Shown here: positions 7,646 through 15,853 of the stretch, piece after piece
Numbering within the stretch: the stretch's first letter is position 1
Layout: every line of letters begins with the position of its first letter
Assembly: GCA_964617455.1 (NCBI GenBank)
Contig: CAZTYF010000009.1
Location: 1 to 64,000 of the forward strand
Source: Monoglobus sp964617455
GTDB taxonomy: Bacteria > Bacillota > Clostridia > Monoglobales > Monoglobaceae
DNA length: 64,000 bases
Direction of reading: 5' to 3'
Position numbers and translations under genes: made by a program
Notes under the pieces: generated by a model
Database searches by the model: none
What the model was told of the DNA's origin: nothing
Seen by the model: the letters and a program-made list of their open reading frames with translations, nothing else

Positions 7646-8908
7646 TTAAGCATTCCCGAATAAATCCGAATACATATAAAGGCTTCCCAAAATAACCGTG
7701 GGAAGACTTTCCCTGCGGGCGAAAGCCACTGCCTTTTTGCAGGCTTCCCCTATGGTTTTGCAGGCCTCGGCGGGCAGGTTCAAACCCTCAAAGCATCGGA
7801 CGAGCTCCCTTCCGTCCAAGGCATTTGGGTTGTTCGGGGCAACCGCAAATACCCGCGCACCATAGGGAGCGATAATCTCCGCCATTTTCCCATAGTCCTT
7901 GTTTTTCAAAACGCCCATCAAAAGCACCGCCTTTTTCTTTCCGAAGTATATTTCAAGGCTCTTGGCGGTCATCAACATTCCGCTCGGGTTGTGAGCTCCG
8001 TCATAGATGACGGCGGGAGTTTTGCTCAAAACCTCAAATCTGCCCCTGTGGTGCAGATTTTTGAAGCCCTCGTATATGTTGTCCTTTTGGAATTTGAAGC
8101 CGAGAGCCCTCAGGGAATTTGCAGCGGTTAAGGCAATTGTGGCATTGACAGGCTGATATGCCCCGAGGAGAGGCAGGGCAATGTCTTTCATATCCCCAAA
8201 GTCAAACATCGTTCCCTTTTCAAGGTCGAACCTCACATTTCGAAGCTTCGAAAAGTCAACGGTTTCAAGAGGCGCACCAAGGGTTTTGCAGAAGGCTTTT
8301 ATAACCCGAAAAGCCTCCCGATCCCTTCCTCCGAACACTGCGGGAGTGCCCCTTTTGATTATCCCCGCCTTTTCCGAGGCTATCTCCCTGACGAAGGCGC
8401 CCAAGTATTCGGTATGGTCAAGGGCGATATCGGTTATCACCGAAAGGCAGGGAGGGTCCCCGACATTTGTGCTGTCCAATCTTCCGCCCATGCCTGCCTC
8501 AAGGAGCACCGGATTGCAGCCCAGGTCCCTAAAGTACATCAGGGCCGCCGCAGTCTGCACCTCAAACTCGGTGGGCAGGTCGTGCATCTTTCCCTCCTCG
8601 GTTCGGATACGGCTGCACAGCCTCGAAAAATCACCTCCGGCTATGGGGATTTTGTTCGCTCTGATGCACTCCTCCACGCCAATGAGAGGCGGCGACAGAA
8701 ACAGACCCGGCTTATATCCCGCAGAGTTCAGAATACCTTCGAGCATTATGCAGACGGAACCTTTTCCGTTTGTCCCGGCGATGTTTATGATATTCAAATC
8801 CTTTTGAGGGTTGCCCAAAAGAGACAGTAGCTCTCTTATACGTTCAAGGCCGGGCTTGCTCCCCCTTTGGGCCAAGGACTTATAATATTCATCGGATGTT
8901 TTTTCCAT
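7646..8908 (-). CDS. folC: bifunctional folylpolyglutamate/dihydrofolate synthase
   Basis: The 420-residue cytoplasmic ligase adds glutamate to folates, trapping them in the cell. The Mur-ligase-like ATP loop is GTNGKGSVC. The conserved LEAGMGGRLDSTN, TDIALDHTEYLG and YDGAHNPSGM segments follow in the normal order. I chose the ATG at 8908, which lies 8 bases after GAGGAG; an in-frame GTG nine bases upstream overlaps that ribosome site. It follows folT by 68 bases on the same strand and so falls under the folate riboswitch. This couples folate uptake with polyglutamylation. Confidence 0.95.
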   Translation of the reverse strand: MEKTSDEYYKSLAQRGSKPGLERIRELLSLLGNPQKDLNIINIAGTNGKGSVCIMLEGILNSAGYKPGLFLSPPLIGVEECIRANKIPIAGGDFSRLCSRIRTEEGKMHDLPTEFEVQTAAALMYFRDLGCNPVLLEAGMGGRLDSTNVGDPPCLSVITDIALDHTEYLGAFVREIASEKAGIIKRGTPAVFGGRDREAFRVIKAFCKTLGAPLETVDFSKLRNVRFDLEKGTMFDFGDMKDIALPLLGAYQPVNATIALTAANSLRALGFKFQKDNIYEGFKNLHHRGRFEVLSKTPAVIYDGAHNPSGMLMTAKSLEIYFGKKKAVLLMGVLKNKDYGKMAEIIAPYGARVFAVAPNNPNALDGRELVRCFEGLNLPAEACKTIGEACKKAVAFARRESLPTVILGSLYMYSDLFGNA

Positions 8909-8976
8909 TACTTTCACTCCTCGGAGGAAAATGCGGGGCAGAGTAGGGGGCCCCGAACGAATTTTCGACTCTCGGC

Positions 8977-9534
8977 CTATTTCAGCTTTTCCGTCTGACG
9001 AATAAAGGCTTTGTTTTTCGTCAGCAGGTAGATTATATACCCTTCAACGGCTCCGGTTGCGATATATAGGGGAATTCTCAGGCACAGCATCTGCCAGGGA
9101 TTTCCGTATGCCAAATGCAAACCGATGGATTTTACGATAACCGAGCCCAAAAGATGTGCAAGGCCTACCGCCACGGCCACCCGAAGTCCACGGCGGTTTT
9201 CGGGGAAAAATTTGAAAACAAGGCCCGGCACAAAGCCAATAAGGGCCGCACCGAGGGTTATCAGAGGAATGACGGTGAACCCGGATATGAGACAGCCCAG
9301 CAAATCTGCGGCAATCCCCACGACAGCTCCGAGGATGGGGCCCAAAATTATGCCCGACAGGAGCAAGGGGAGATTTTCAAGACTGAACCTAAATGGCCCC
9401 GCCGTTATGCTGAACCGTTTGATTGTCATACTCACGGCAACCATAAGAGCCGCCGTAATCAGGATTTTCAGCCTGCGGTGGCCGACGGTCGGTTTGGGGT
9501 TGTTTTGCGGTTTTTTTGAATCGGAAATTTGCAT
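8977..9534 (-). CDS. folT: folate ECF transporter S component FolT
   Basis: The 185-residue integral membrane protein binds folate for import with the shared ECF energising module (EcfA1, EcfA2, EcfT), which is not in this window. About six hydrophobic segments are visible. The early SMTIKRFSITAGPFRFSLENLPLLLSG region and GAVVGIAADLLGCLI match the S-component folate family, with the short hydrophilic N-terminus usual for the family. ATG lies 9 bases after AAGGAGG. The THF riboswitch directly upstream supports the substrate assignment. It is the first gene of the folT-folC operon. Confidence 0.93.
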   Translation of the reverse strand: MQISDSKKPQNNPKPTVGHRRLKILITAALMVAVSMTIKRFSITAGPFRFSLENLPLLLSGIILGPILGAVVGIAADLLGCLISGFTVIPLITLGAALIGFVPGLVFKFFPENRRGLRVAVAVGLAHLLGSVIVKSIGLHLAYGNPWQMLCLRIPLYIATGAVEGYIIYLLTKNKAFIRQTEKLK

Positions 9535-9618
9535 AAAAATAACAGCCTCCTTTCAGCCTCACCCATATAGCAAGGAAAGAAAACTGCCGATTTTATGCAG
9601 AACTTTAACATTGCTCTA

Positions 9619-9717
9619 TGAAGCGGGATGCAAAGCACGAACCGCAAGCCAAGGCTTTTCGTTCGTCGGACAACTCCCCGTCCCGACAACACTTAACGCT
9701 CGTGCTCTTACTCTTCA
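9619..9717 (-). promoter_or_regulatory. tetrahydrofolate (THF) riboswitch, class I
   Basis: On the minus strand the element reads P1 TGAAG (9717-9713) closing with CTTCA (9623-9619), and P2 AGCACGA pairing with TCGTGCT. It contains the highly conserved GCGTTAAGTGT block, then GGGACGGGGAG, an ACGAA segment, and GCGGTTCGTG...TTGCATCCCGC at the 3' side. These are the class-defining conserved blocks and helices of the folT-associated THF riboswitch. The folT ribosome site lies about 75 bases downstream of the aptamer. No strong intrinsic terminator is seen in between, so control may be translational. Confidence 0.9.
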
Positions 9718-9751
9718 AATTTAAATTTTTCAAAATACAAATTCCGGTTCT

Positions 9752-9780
9752 ATTATAGCCCCACCAAGCCCCATTGTCAA
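9752..9780 (-). promoter_or_regulatory. promoter of the folT-folC operon
   Basis: On the minus strand TTGACA (9780-9775) and TATAAT (9757-9752) are 17 bases apart. The start site falls about 30 bases before the riboswitch. Confidence 0.85.
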
Positions 9781-9864
9781 TAGGTTTTGATAAAATTTTG
9801 AGCCCGAGTGTAACATATCATTGACATTTTTACAACAAGTGAATTATTGCGCACTTTTTTTAAC

Positions 9865-9893
9865 TTGACTTTTAATTTAAATTACTATATAAT
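9865..9893 (+). promoter_or_regulatory. promoter of the tandem 111-residue genes
   Basis: TTGACT (9865-9870) and TATAAT (9888-9893) are 17 bases apart. The leader to the first ATG is about 115 bases. It contains short complementary runs (GGGC/GCCC) but no structure that I recognise. Confidence 0.75.
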
Positions 9894-10015
9894 GCGAATG
9901 GAAGATTGGTGTTATGTATATTAACATAAACACGGCAGTTTCCGTGACGGATGCAGGGCGTGATTTTCTTTTGCATGGTTGCCCGCGACATAACGGTTTG
10001 TGAGGAGTTTTTAAA

Positions 10016-10351
10016 ATGACTGATTTTTCAAAATTTCATAAAGTAATCAGGGAGCGCATTACTGCACCGGGAGCATACTATTATGAAGACCCTTGGTGCG
10101 ATGCCGAAACTAAGCAATTTACAATTGACCTCAATGAATCTATCAAATTTATAGAAACCGAATGCACCGATGAGGAGTTTCGTTATCTGAATGAGGTTTT
10201 TGATGACATTTTGGAGAAAACCCCAAACAGAGAAGACCGTCTCAGGTTTTGGGACTGCATATCTAAGCGGGTACAAAGGGTTGAAAATCCGGATTGGAAA
10301 AAAGAAATTCTCGGCGACCTCGTTTCAACCAAGGAAGATTATGTGGATTAA
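10016..10351 (+). CDS. hypothetical protein, first copy of a tandem pair
   Basis: The protein has 111 residues, is acidic and is predicted cytoplasmic, with no signal peptide or membrane helix. I do not recognise the family. The sequence opens MTDFSKFHKVIRERI and contains SIKFIETECTDEEF, then LNEVFDDILEKTPNREDR. Its overall style (small, acidic, helical, in near-identical tandem copies) recalls immunity or antitoxin-like proteins, but no toxin gene is adjacent, so this is only an inference. ATG is preceded by GAGGAG. The second copy follows 36 bases after its stop. The main differences from copy two are at residues 24-31 and 53-56. Confidence 0.8.
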   Translation: MTDFSKFHKVIRERITAPGAYYYEDPWCDAETKQFTIDLNESIKFIETECTDEEFRYLNEVFDDILEKTPNREDRLRFWDCISKRVQRVENPDWKKEILGDLVSTKEDYVD

Positions 10352-10387
10352 AATCAATGCCTATTCCGAAAAAGGGGATGATAAAAA

Positions 10388-10723
10388 ATGACGGATTTTT
10401 CAAAATTTCATAAAGTAATTAGGGAGCGCATTACGGCACCGGGAGCATACTATTATGCAGATCCTTGGTGGGAAGTCGAAGTTAAGCAATTCACCATTGA
10501 CCTCAATGAATCTATCAAGTTTATAGAAACCGAATGCACCGACGAGGAATTTTATTGGTTGGATGAGGTTTTTGACGACATTTTGGAGAAAACCCCGAAC
10601 AGAGAAGACCGTCTTAGGTTTTGGGACTGCATATCAAAGCGGGTACAAAGGGTTGAGAATCCGGATTGGAAAAAAGAAATTCTCGGTGACCTCGTATCAA
10701 CCAAGGAGGATTATGTGGATTAA
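10388..10723 (+). CDS. hypothetical protein, second copy of a tandem pair
   Basis: The protein has 111 residues and is identical to the upstream copy except in two short clusters: DPWWEVEV replaces DPWCDAET, and FYWLDEV replaces FRYLNEV. The remaining blocks, including the last 50 residues, are the same. ATG is preceded by a weaker GGGG ribosome site. A strong hairpin terminator begins at the stop codon, so the two copies form a closed two-gene unit under one promoter. Function is unknown. Concentration of changes in two surface-like patches would fit specificity divergence, but this is not shown. Confidence 0.8.
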   Translation: MTDFSKFHKVIRERITAPGAYYYADPWWEVEVKQFTIDLNESIKFIETECTDEEFYWLDEVFDDILEKTPNREDRLRFWDCISKRVQRVENPDWKKEILGDLVSTKEDYVD

Positions 10724-10752
10724 AATAAGGAGTCCTAAGCGGACTCCTTATT
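10724..10752 (+). terminator. terminator of the tandem genes
   Basis: A 12-pair perfect stem AATAAGGAGTCC/GGACTCCTTATT with loop TAAGC directly follows the second stop codon. The tail is CAATATTTTA, so the U-run is moderate. Confidence 0.8.
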
Positions 10753-10927
10753 CAATATTTTATCAAGCTCGGCAATTGCTTCTAAAAGCTCCCAAAAAGC
10801 TTGGGCGAAGTGCACTTTTGGAGAAAAAGGAGCCCAATAAAGGTGCGGGCGGGCTTTTTTTATTTTGCAAAGTTATCCACGGGGCAATTCGGGGTCTGCC
10901 ACCATAAAAAAATTTCATATCTGCTAC
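10753..10927. other. non-coding interval
   Basis: No supportable gene is seen. A weak second terminator-like fold (AGCCC...GGGCT followed by seven T) ends near 10862. A single TTATCCACG near 10873 resembles a DnaA box in eight of nine positions, but an isolated copy is expected by chance. Confidence 0.5.
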
Positions 10928-10956
10928 TTTACCGGGGAATCCGAGGCGTTTATAAT
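10928..10956 (+). promoter_or_regulatory. promoter of the pectate lyase gene
   Basis: TTTACC (10928-10933) and TATAAT (10951-10956) are 17 bases apart. The 5' leader of about 110 bases contains a hairpin with an 8-pair stem (CCGTTCCG/CGGAACGG, 10979-11003) of unknown role, followed by the ribosome site CGGAGGA. Confidence 0.65.
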
Positions 10957-11075
10957 ATTACCGTGACAAAGGAATAAGCCGTTCCGGACTTGTGTCGGAA
11001 CGGTATGGGAGAGGGAAGAGAGTATAGTGATATGCGCTCGCGAAAATTTTAATATATAATAACGGAGGAATCGAT

Positions 11076-13706
11076 ATGAAAATCAAAAGATTACCGGCGG
11101 TGTTTTTGGCGTGGGCATTGGTTTGCCTTATGTTTTCGATCACAAGCGCCGCAGGGGCGGACAGTGTTACGGTTACCTCCTCGGAGGGGCTGTTTGAGTC
11201 GGCTTATGCGGAGTGGACGGCCTCTGCGGGGGCGGAAGGGTATAACGTCTATTGCAAATCTGCGGACGGAAGCTCCGTGAAATTGGACGCTCCTCTCATT
11301 CGGGAATATCCGGGCTATTTCAGAGCGGACGCTTTGGGGCTCAAAGAGGGCTCCTACACCCTTAAAATTGTGCCCGTGAAAAACGGGACGGAAGATGAGG
11401 CCTCGGCAACGGAGACGGGTTTGCTGAATGTTTCCGCCTATGACAGGAGCGGGTTCGCGTTTTCGAAAAACTCCCCTGCGGGAAGCGCAAGCGGAGCCTA
11501 TAACGACGACGGAACCCTGAAAGAGAATGCGGATGTTGTCTATGTGACAAACGGTAACAAGGACACGGTCACGATAAACAGGGATCCATCCCAAGGCGTT
11601 GGTCTGCCCGAAATTCTCCACTATCGCCAGCAGAAGAAAATCACCAAACCCTTGGCGGTGCGGCTCATAGGCAAAGTTGAGGATCCGGCGGGCCTTGAGA
11701 GGCACACGGTGCAAATTCAGGGCTGGGAACAGAAATCGACGCCTATGGTGTCCCAAAACCTGACAATTGAGGGCGTGGGCGAGGATGCGACGGTATTCGG
11801 CTGGCTCATGTGTCTGAAGCGGATGGTGAATGTGGAAATCCGAAACTTGGGCGTTATGTATGCGGGGGAAGGGGCGGAGGCCTCATCCGTTGAGATGGAC
11901 ACGGACAACTTTAACATCTGGGTTCACAACTGCGACTTTTTGTATAATGCCCCGGGCAAGGATGCGGATCAGGCCAAGGGCGACGGAGCTGTGGCCTTCA
12001 AGGGAGGTTCAAGCTATATAACCGTGTCCTATAACCATATGTGGGATTTGGGCAAGAATTTCGTGTCGGGAGGGCCTTGGGAAAACAGCAATATGTACAG
12101 CGAGGATGCCCACTACTATGCCACCTACCACCACAACTGGTTTGACCACGGAGATGCCCGTATGCCCCGCTGCGTTGTGGGTAACAACCATGTGTATAAC
12201 AACTACTACGACGGGGTCGCCATGTACGGCATAGGTGCGGCCATGAAAACCTCGGTATTTTCGGAGGGCAACTTATACCGCAATGTGCCTCGGCCCATTA
12301 TCATAGCATCCCAGGGCAGCGATGTCTATGACAGCAAAACGGACAGCTACGCTGACGAAGGCACCCTCTCCGGCCAGATGGGGGGCATGGTCAAATCCTG
12401 GGGGGATGTGTTTATCACGCCCCAAACAAACTGGTGGCCCTATGGAAAACAAAAAGACGACGGGGAGTTTGACTGTTATATCGCAAGCTCCAAAGACGAA
12501 AAAGTGCCCGATACGGTTAAGGCCAAGAAAGGGGACGCACAAGGCAACGGCGTATATAACAACTTTGACACGGACCCGAATGTGATGTATGACTATAAAG
12601 CGGAAACTGCGGAACAGGCCGTGGAGACGGTGAAAAAATATGCGGGCAGGCTTGGCGGAGGCGACTTTGAATGGACCTTTGACAATGAGGTTGACGATGC
12701 CCACCATGGCATAAACCAAGGCCTCCTCGACAAGATTGTGAACTACGAATCCCAAATCCTGTCGGTGGGCGGAGATTTGCCCCTTGTTCCTCCGGAGCCT
12801 GAGGCCACCGCCACACCGGAGGCGGAAGAGAGCCCAGATCCCAACGCCACGGCCAAACCCACAAATGCGCCGATACCGCCTCCGGAGGGCAATGTGAAGC
12901 CCATACCCATCGGGACGGACAGTTTTGCCAAAGACTGGAACGGAGGACAGCCCATGTCCAAGGGTGATGTATCCGCCGACGGATATGTGGGCTGCTATAA
13001 GGGAAACAAAAACGGATACAAAGACAATGCCTTTGGTGCGGGAGGCGTGACGGCAACCCGAGGCTATCAGGCAAAGAGCGTGGATTCCCGTTCGTTTTAT
13101 ATAATCCCGGAGAGAGAGTGCCTTGTGACAGTCTATTTCTACTCAAACGGCACAAACACTTTGGGACTGCACTTAGATCCCTCGGGTGAACCGAATGCGA
13201 TATACACCCCGGACAAGGGGGGCGGGGACTATGCCTTCACCTATCACTTTGAGGCGCCCGGCTCCGCCCTGTACATTTCGGGGCCCTTGGGAGACATAAA
13301 CATAGCGGGTGTTTCGATTCGGGAGGCGCCCAACGCCCCCGGTCCGGAGGCCTCAACCGTGCCCACGGCGGAACCCGTGCCCACGGCGGAACCCACGCCA
13401 ACGACAGAGCCCGCTCCCACAGGGGAGCCTCAAGCTTCGGGATACCGCATAGAGAGCACAAAGGATACCGAGACGGGCCTGAATGTCAAGGTTGAATACT
13501 TGGGTTCAAACCCGCCGCAGGCCAAATTGGTGGGCGCAAAATACTACGGAGGTGTGATGACGGGAGCCTATATGTGCGACATACAGGGCGCCGGGGAGTA
13601 TGATTTGCCGGGCCTTGTCTCGGGAGACGGGGAGACCTGCACCCTGTATATATGGGACAACCTTGAAAATACGAAGCCCCTTTGCGAAAAATATGAAAAA
13701 AAGTAA
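11076..13706 (+). CDS. secreted modular pectate lyase (PL1-like)
   Basis: The 876-residue protein begins with a signal peptide (residues 1 to about 28, ending near SAAGA). A fibronectin-like or similar beta domain follows to about residue 120. The parallel beta-helix lyase domain spans about 150-560. It shows repeated N-rich rungs and the segment GDARMPR, in which R365 corresponds to the conserved catalytic arginine of family PL1, followed by NNHVYNNYYDG. A Pro/Thr/Glu linker (about 567-610) leads to a beta-sandwich-like region resembling a carbohydrate-binding module (to about 755). A second Pro/Thr linker then leads to a C-terminal domain of about 90 residues that I cannot assign. No sortase motif or SLH domain is seen, so the enzyme is probably released. 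It cleaves polygalacturonate by beta-elimination. GC content is higher than in the neighbouring genes. Confidence 0.88.
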   Translation: MKIKRLPAVFLAWALVCLMFSITSAAGADSVTVTSSEGLFESAYAEWTASAGAEGYNVYCKSADGSSVKLDAPLIREYPGYFRADALGLKEGSYTLKIVPVKNGTEDEASATETGLLNVSAYDRSGFAFSKNSPAGSASGAYNDDGTLKENADVVYVTNGNKDTVTINRDPSQGVGLPEILHYRQQKKITKPLAVRLIGKVEDPAGLERHTVQIQGWEQKSTPMVSQNLTIEGVGEDATVFGWLMCLKRMVNVEIRNLGVMYAGEGAEASSVEMDTDNFNIWVHNCDFLYNAPGKDADQAKGDGAVAFKGGSSYITVSYNHMWDLGKNFVSGGPWENSNMYSEDAHYYATYHHNWFDHGDARMPRCVVGNNHVYNNYYDGVAMYGIGAAMKTSVFSEGNLYRNVPRPIIIASQGSDVYDSKTDSYADEGTLSGQMGGMVKSWGDVFITPQTNWWPYGKQKDDGEFDCYIASSKDEKVPDTVKAKKGDAQGNGVYNNFDTDPNVMYDYKAETAEQAVETVKKYAGRLGGGDFEWTFDNEVDDAHHGINQGLLDKIVNYESQILSVGGDLPLVPPEPEATATPEAEESPDPNATAKPTNAPIPPPEGNVKPIPIGTDSFAKDWNGGQPMSKGDVSADGYVGCYKGNKNGYKDNAFGAGGVTATRGYQAKSVDSRSFYIIPERECLVTVYFYSNGTNTLGLHLDPSGEPNAIYTPDKGGGDYAFTYHFEAPGSALYISGPLGDINIAGVSIREAPNAPGPEASTVPTAEPVPTAEPTPTTEPAPTGEPQASGYRIESTKDTETGLNVKVEYLGSNPPQAKLVGAKYYGGVMTGAYMCDIQGAGEYDLPGLVSGDGETCTLYIWDNLENTKPLCEKYEKK

Positions 13707-13735
13707 GTCAAATTGATTTCTTCCCAAAATGCAAA

Positions 13736-13768
13736 CGGTCCCGACTTTTGTCTGGATCGGCTTTTTTA
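13736..13768. terminator. bidirectional terminator between pectate lyase and rluD
   Basis: The stem CGGTCC pairs with GGATCG (one G-U pair) and continues with GAC/GTC around TTTT. On the plus strand it is followed by CTTTTTTATTT, a good U-run for the lyase gene. The convergent rluD operon ends at 13778, so it may serve both. Confidence 0.7.
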
Positions 13769-13777
13769 TTTCAATCT

Positions 13778-14692
13778 TTAAAAGTTCCGTTTTCTCAATA
13801 TATCCAAGACTCTTTGAAAATAGTCGGGCAATTCGCAGGTAAACTCCATATACCTGTTTTCGGTGGGGTGGATGAATCCCAGTTTATAGGCGCAGAGGAG
13901 CTGGCCTTTCAGATTGAATTCCTCTTTTTTGACTCCATAGGTCTTGTCCCCCACAATGGGGTGGCCCGAGTTCGACATATGCACCCGTATTTGGTGAGTC
14001 CTGCCGGTTTCCAAGACGCACTCCGTGAGGGTGTATTTGGGAAATCTTTCAAGGACATTATAGCGGGTTACGGCCTCACGGGAGTTTCTGTAGGTGACTG
14101 CCATTTTTTTCCGCTCCGTGGGGTGGCGGCCTATGGGTGCGTTTATACTGCCCTTATCGGACTTTATAACTCCATGGACCAGCGCCTTATATGCCCTGGT
14201 GAGGCTGTGTTCCTTTATTTGCAGGGACAGTTTTCGGTGGGCCTCGTCGGTTTTGGCCACCATCAAAAGGCCGGAGGTGTCTTTGTCGATTCGGTGGAGT
14301 ATGCCGGGCCGCTTCTCTCCGTTTATACCTGACAAATCGCTGCCGCACCGATAGAGGAGAGCGTTCACCAAGGTTCCTGAGTAATTCCCCGGGGCGGGAT
14401 GGACCACCATGCCTTGGGGCTTGTTTACGATAAGCATGGCCTCGTCTTCATAGACAATATCAAGGGGTATGTCCTCCGCCTTTATTTCGACTTCCTTCGG
14501 ATCGGGGAGGATAACGACTATCTCATCCCCCGGCTTGGCCTTTCGGTTGGGTTTGGATATTTCGCCGTTTACGGTCACGCTGCCGCCTTCAATCAATTTC
14601 TTTATATAGGAGCGGGTGATGCCGGGGAGTGCTTCCGTCACCGCTTTGTCGAGCCTGTCGGGTTCGGACACATTGATAACCTTAGTTTCCAT
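13778..14692 (-). CDS. rluD: RluA/RluD-family 23S rRNA pseudouridine synthase
   Basis: The 304-residue cytoplasmic enzyme isomerises uridines to pseudouridine in large-subunit rRNA. An N-terminal S4-like RNA-binding domain (about 12-80, RSYIKKLIEGGSVTVNG) precedes the catalytic domain. The motif GILHRIDKDTSGLLMVAK near residue 130 carries the catalytic aspartate (HRIDKDTSG), and TGRTHQIRVH follows. Length is normal. It overlaps the end of lspA by 11 bases, so the two are translationally coupled. It is the last gene of the division operon. Which uridines it targets cannot be told from sequence. Confidence 0.92.
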   Translation of the reverse strand: METKVINVSEPDRLDKAVTEALPGITRSYIKKLIEGGSVTVNGEISKPNRKAKPGDEIVVILPDPKEVEIKAEDIPLDIVYEDEAMLIVNKPQGMVVHPAPGNYSGTLVNALLYRCGSDLSGINGEKRPGILHRIDKDTSGLLMVAKTDEAHRKLSLQIKEHSLTRAYKALVHGVIKSDKGSINAPIGRHPTERKKMAVTYRNSREAVTRYNVLERFPKYTLTECVLETGRTHQIRVHMSNSGHPIVGDKTYGVKKEEFNLKGQLLCAYKLGFIHPTENRYMEFTCELPDYFQRVLDILRKRNF

Positions 14693-15164
14693 TCCTGCCT
14701 CCGCCCTTCGGCTTTTCGGGTTTTTCTCCGCCGACGAATAAGAAGTGAATCACAAGAGCCGCCGCTCCCACACACACCGCAACATCCGCCACATTGAACA
14801 CGGGAAAGTTGATGAGTCTGAAATCAAAAAAATCGACCACATAGCCTTTTGTGATTCTGTCAAGCATATTGCCCAAAGAGCCGAAAATCACCAAGGCGGT
14901 TCCGAGTTTCAGCCAATTGTCCCGCTTGGGGGCTCTTATGAAATATATAAAAAGCAATACAAGAATAACAACGGATAATGTTATAAACACTATCCGTTTG
15001 TTCTCAAGCATACCGAAAGCTATGCCCGTATTTTCCACATAGGTCAGATGAAAGACGCCGGGGATGAGGGGAATGCCCTCTCCCCCCGCCAATGCCGCAT
15101 ATGCCCAATGTTTTGTTATTATATCAAGAATCAAAACGGCGATTCCGATTATTATATAAAGCAT
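14682..15164 (-). CDS. lspA: lipoprotein signal peptidase
   Basis: The 160-residue aspartyl protease of the membrane cleaves lipoprotein signal peptides before the lipidated cysteine. Four hydrophobic helices are visible. The family blocks are present in order: YVENTGIAFGML, GSLGNMLDRITKGYVVDF (first catalytic aspartate in the NxxDR block) and FNVADVAVCVG (second catalytic aspartate). The tail is rich in Lys/Gly. A likely substrate in this window is the amino-acid-binding lipoprotein at 61682. It lies 12 bases after divIVA and overlaps rluD. Confidence 0.95.
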   Translation of the reverse strand: MLYIIIGIAVLILDIITKHWAYAALAGGEGIPLIPGVFHLTYVENTGIAFGMLENKRIVFITLSVVILVLLFIYFIRAPKRDNWLKLGTALVIFGSLGNMLDRITKGYVVDFFDFRLINFPVFNVADVAVCVGAAALVIHFLFVGGEKPEKPKGGGRNGN

Positions 15165-15176
15165 ATACCCGTCCTT

Positions 15177-15821
15177 TTATTTATCTATGACATATTCTCC
15201 CTTTTCGTTGAGTTTTATCTTTGGCAGCTCCTGGGTTGCCTTTTCAAGGGCCGCAACCACTCTTTGATTTGCGGTTTGCTCCTCCTCTTCGGGCATATCG
15301 GGGATGTCGTTTATCTCGTTTTTTATTACCTCCACAGCTTGGGCGCTTGAGCGGATTTCCGAATCCGCCTCGGTGTTCACTCCCGAGTAGTCCTTGATAA
15401 TCTCCAATTGGGAATTGAGCAGGGTCACGACTTTGGCCCGAAAAACCTCAACGCTCCGCTTCATTTCTTCGTATCTTTGGTTTATCTCGGCCACCTCTTT
15501 CGCAGCCCGATTGATTATCTCGGCGGCCTTGGTCTCCGCATCACGAATGATGACTTGGGCCTGGTCTTGGGCATTTGTTTTTATGTCATCCCCTGCGCCC
15601 TTTGCAACGGTTAGGGCGTTTTTGAGGGTATCCTCCATGGCCTTGTATTGCTTTACGGCGTCGCTGAGCATTCCTATTCTGTCCATGGCGGACAAATTCT
15701 CCCGATAGATTTTGTCATAGCTGAGGGCCACTTCCTTCATAAAGTTATTGACCTCGGATATGCTGTAGCCCCGCATTTCTTTTTTGAATTCTTTGTTTTC
15801 TATATCTTCAGGTGTTATCAT
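15177..15821 (-). CDS. divIVA: cell-division/polarity protein DivIVA
   Basis: The 214-residue coiled-coil protein binds curved membrane and marks poles and septa. The N-terminal lipid-binding module is ITPEDIENKEFKKEMRGYSISEVNNFM (residues 2-28), and long heptad-rich segments occupy about 30-150. The C-terminal 60 residues are acidic and less ordered. ATG follows GGGGGGA. It sits between ylmH and lspA in the classic order of Gram-positive division clusters. Confidence 0.95.
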   Translation of the reverse strand: MITPEDIENKEFKKEMRGYSISEVNNFMKEVALSYDKIYRENLSAMDRIGMLSDAVKQYKAMEDTLKNALTVAKGAGDDIKTNAQDQAQVIIRDAETKAAEIINRAAKEVAEINQRYEEMKRSVEVFRAKVVTLLNSQLEIIKDYSGVNTEADSEIRSSAQAVEVIKNEINDIPDMPEEEEQTANQRVVAALEKATQELPKIKLNEKGEYVIDK

Positions 15822-15853
15822 GGTATCCCCCCTACGGTTTTCCGTGTTTCCGT

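Larger units (their letters stand above)
10016..10723 (+). repeat. tandem gene duplication, 372-base unit
   Basis: The two genes are in direct repeat with a period of 372 bases (ATG to ATG). DNA identity remains very high through most of both copies, and the differences include synonymous changes, so the duplication is recent but not brand new. The repeated unit does not extend past the second stop codon. Confidence 0.9.

Noticed and set aside
9920..10015. Possible structured leader before the tandem genes
   Set aside because: Only short complementary runs of four or five bases are seen; no coherent fold could be supported.
10870..10880. DnaA-box-like TTATCCACG
   Set aside because: A single eight-of-nine match with no cluster and no origin genes nearby is expected by chance.
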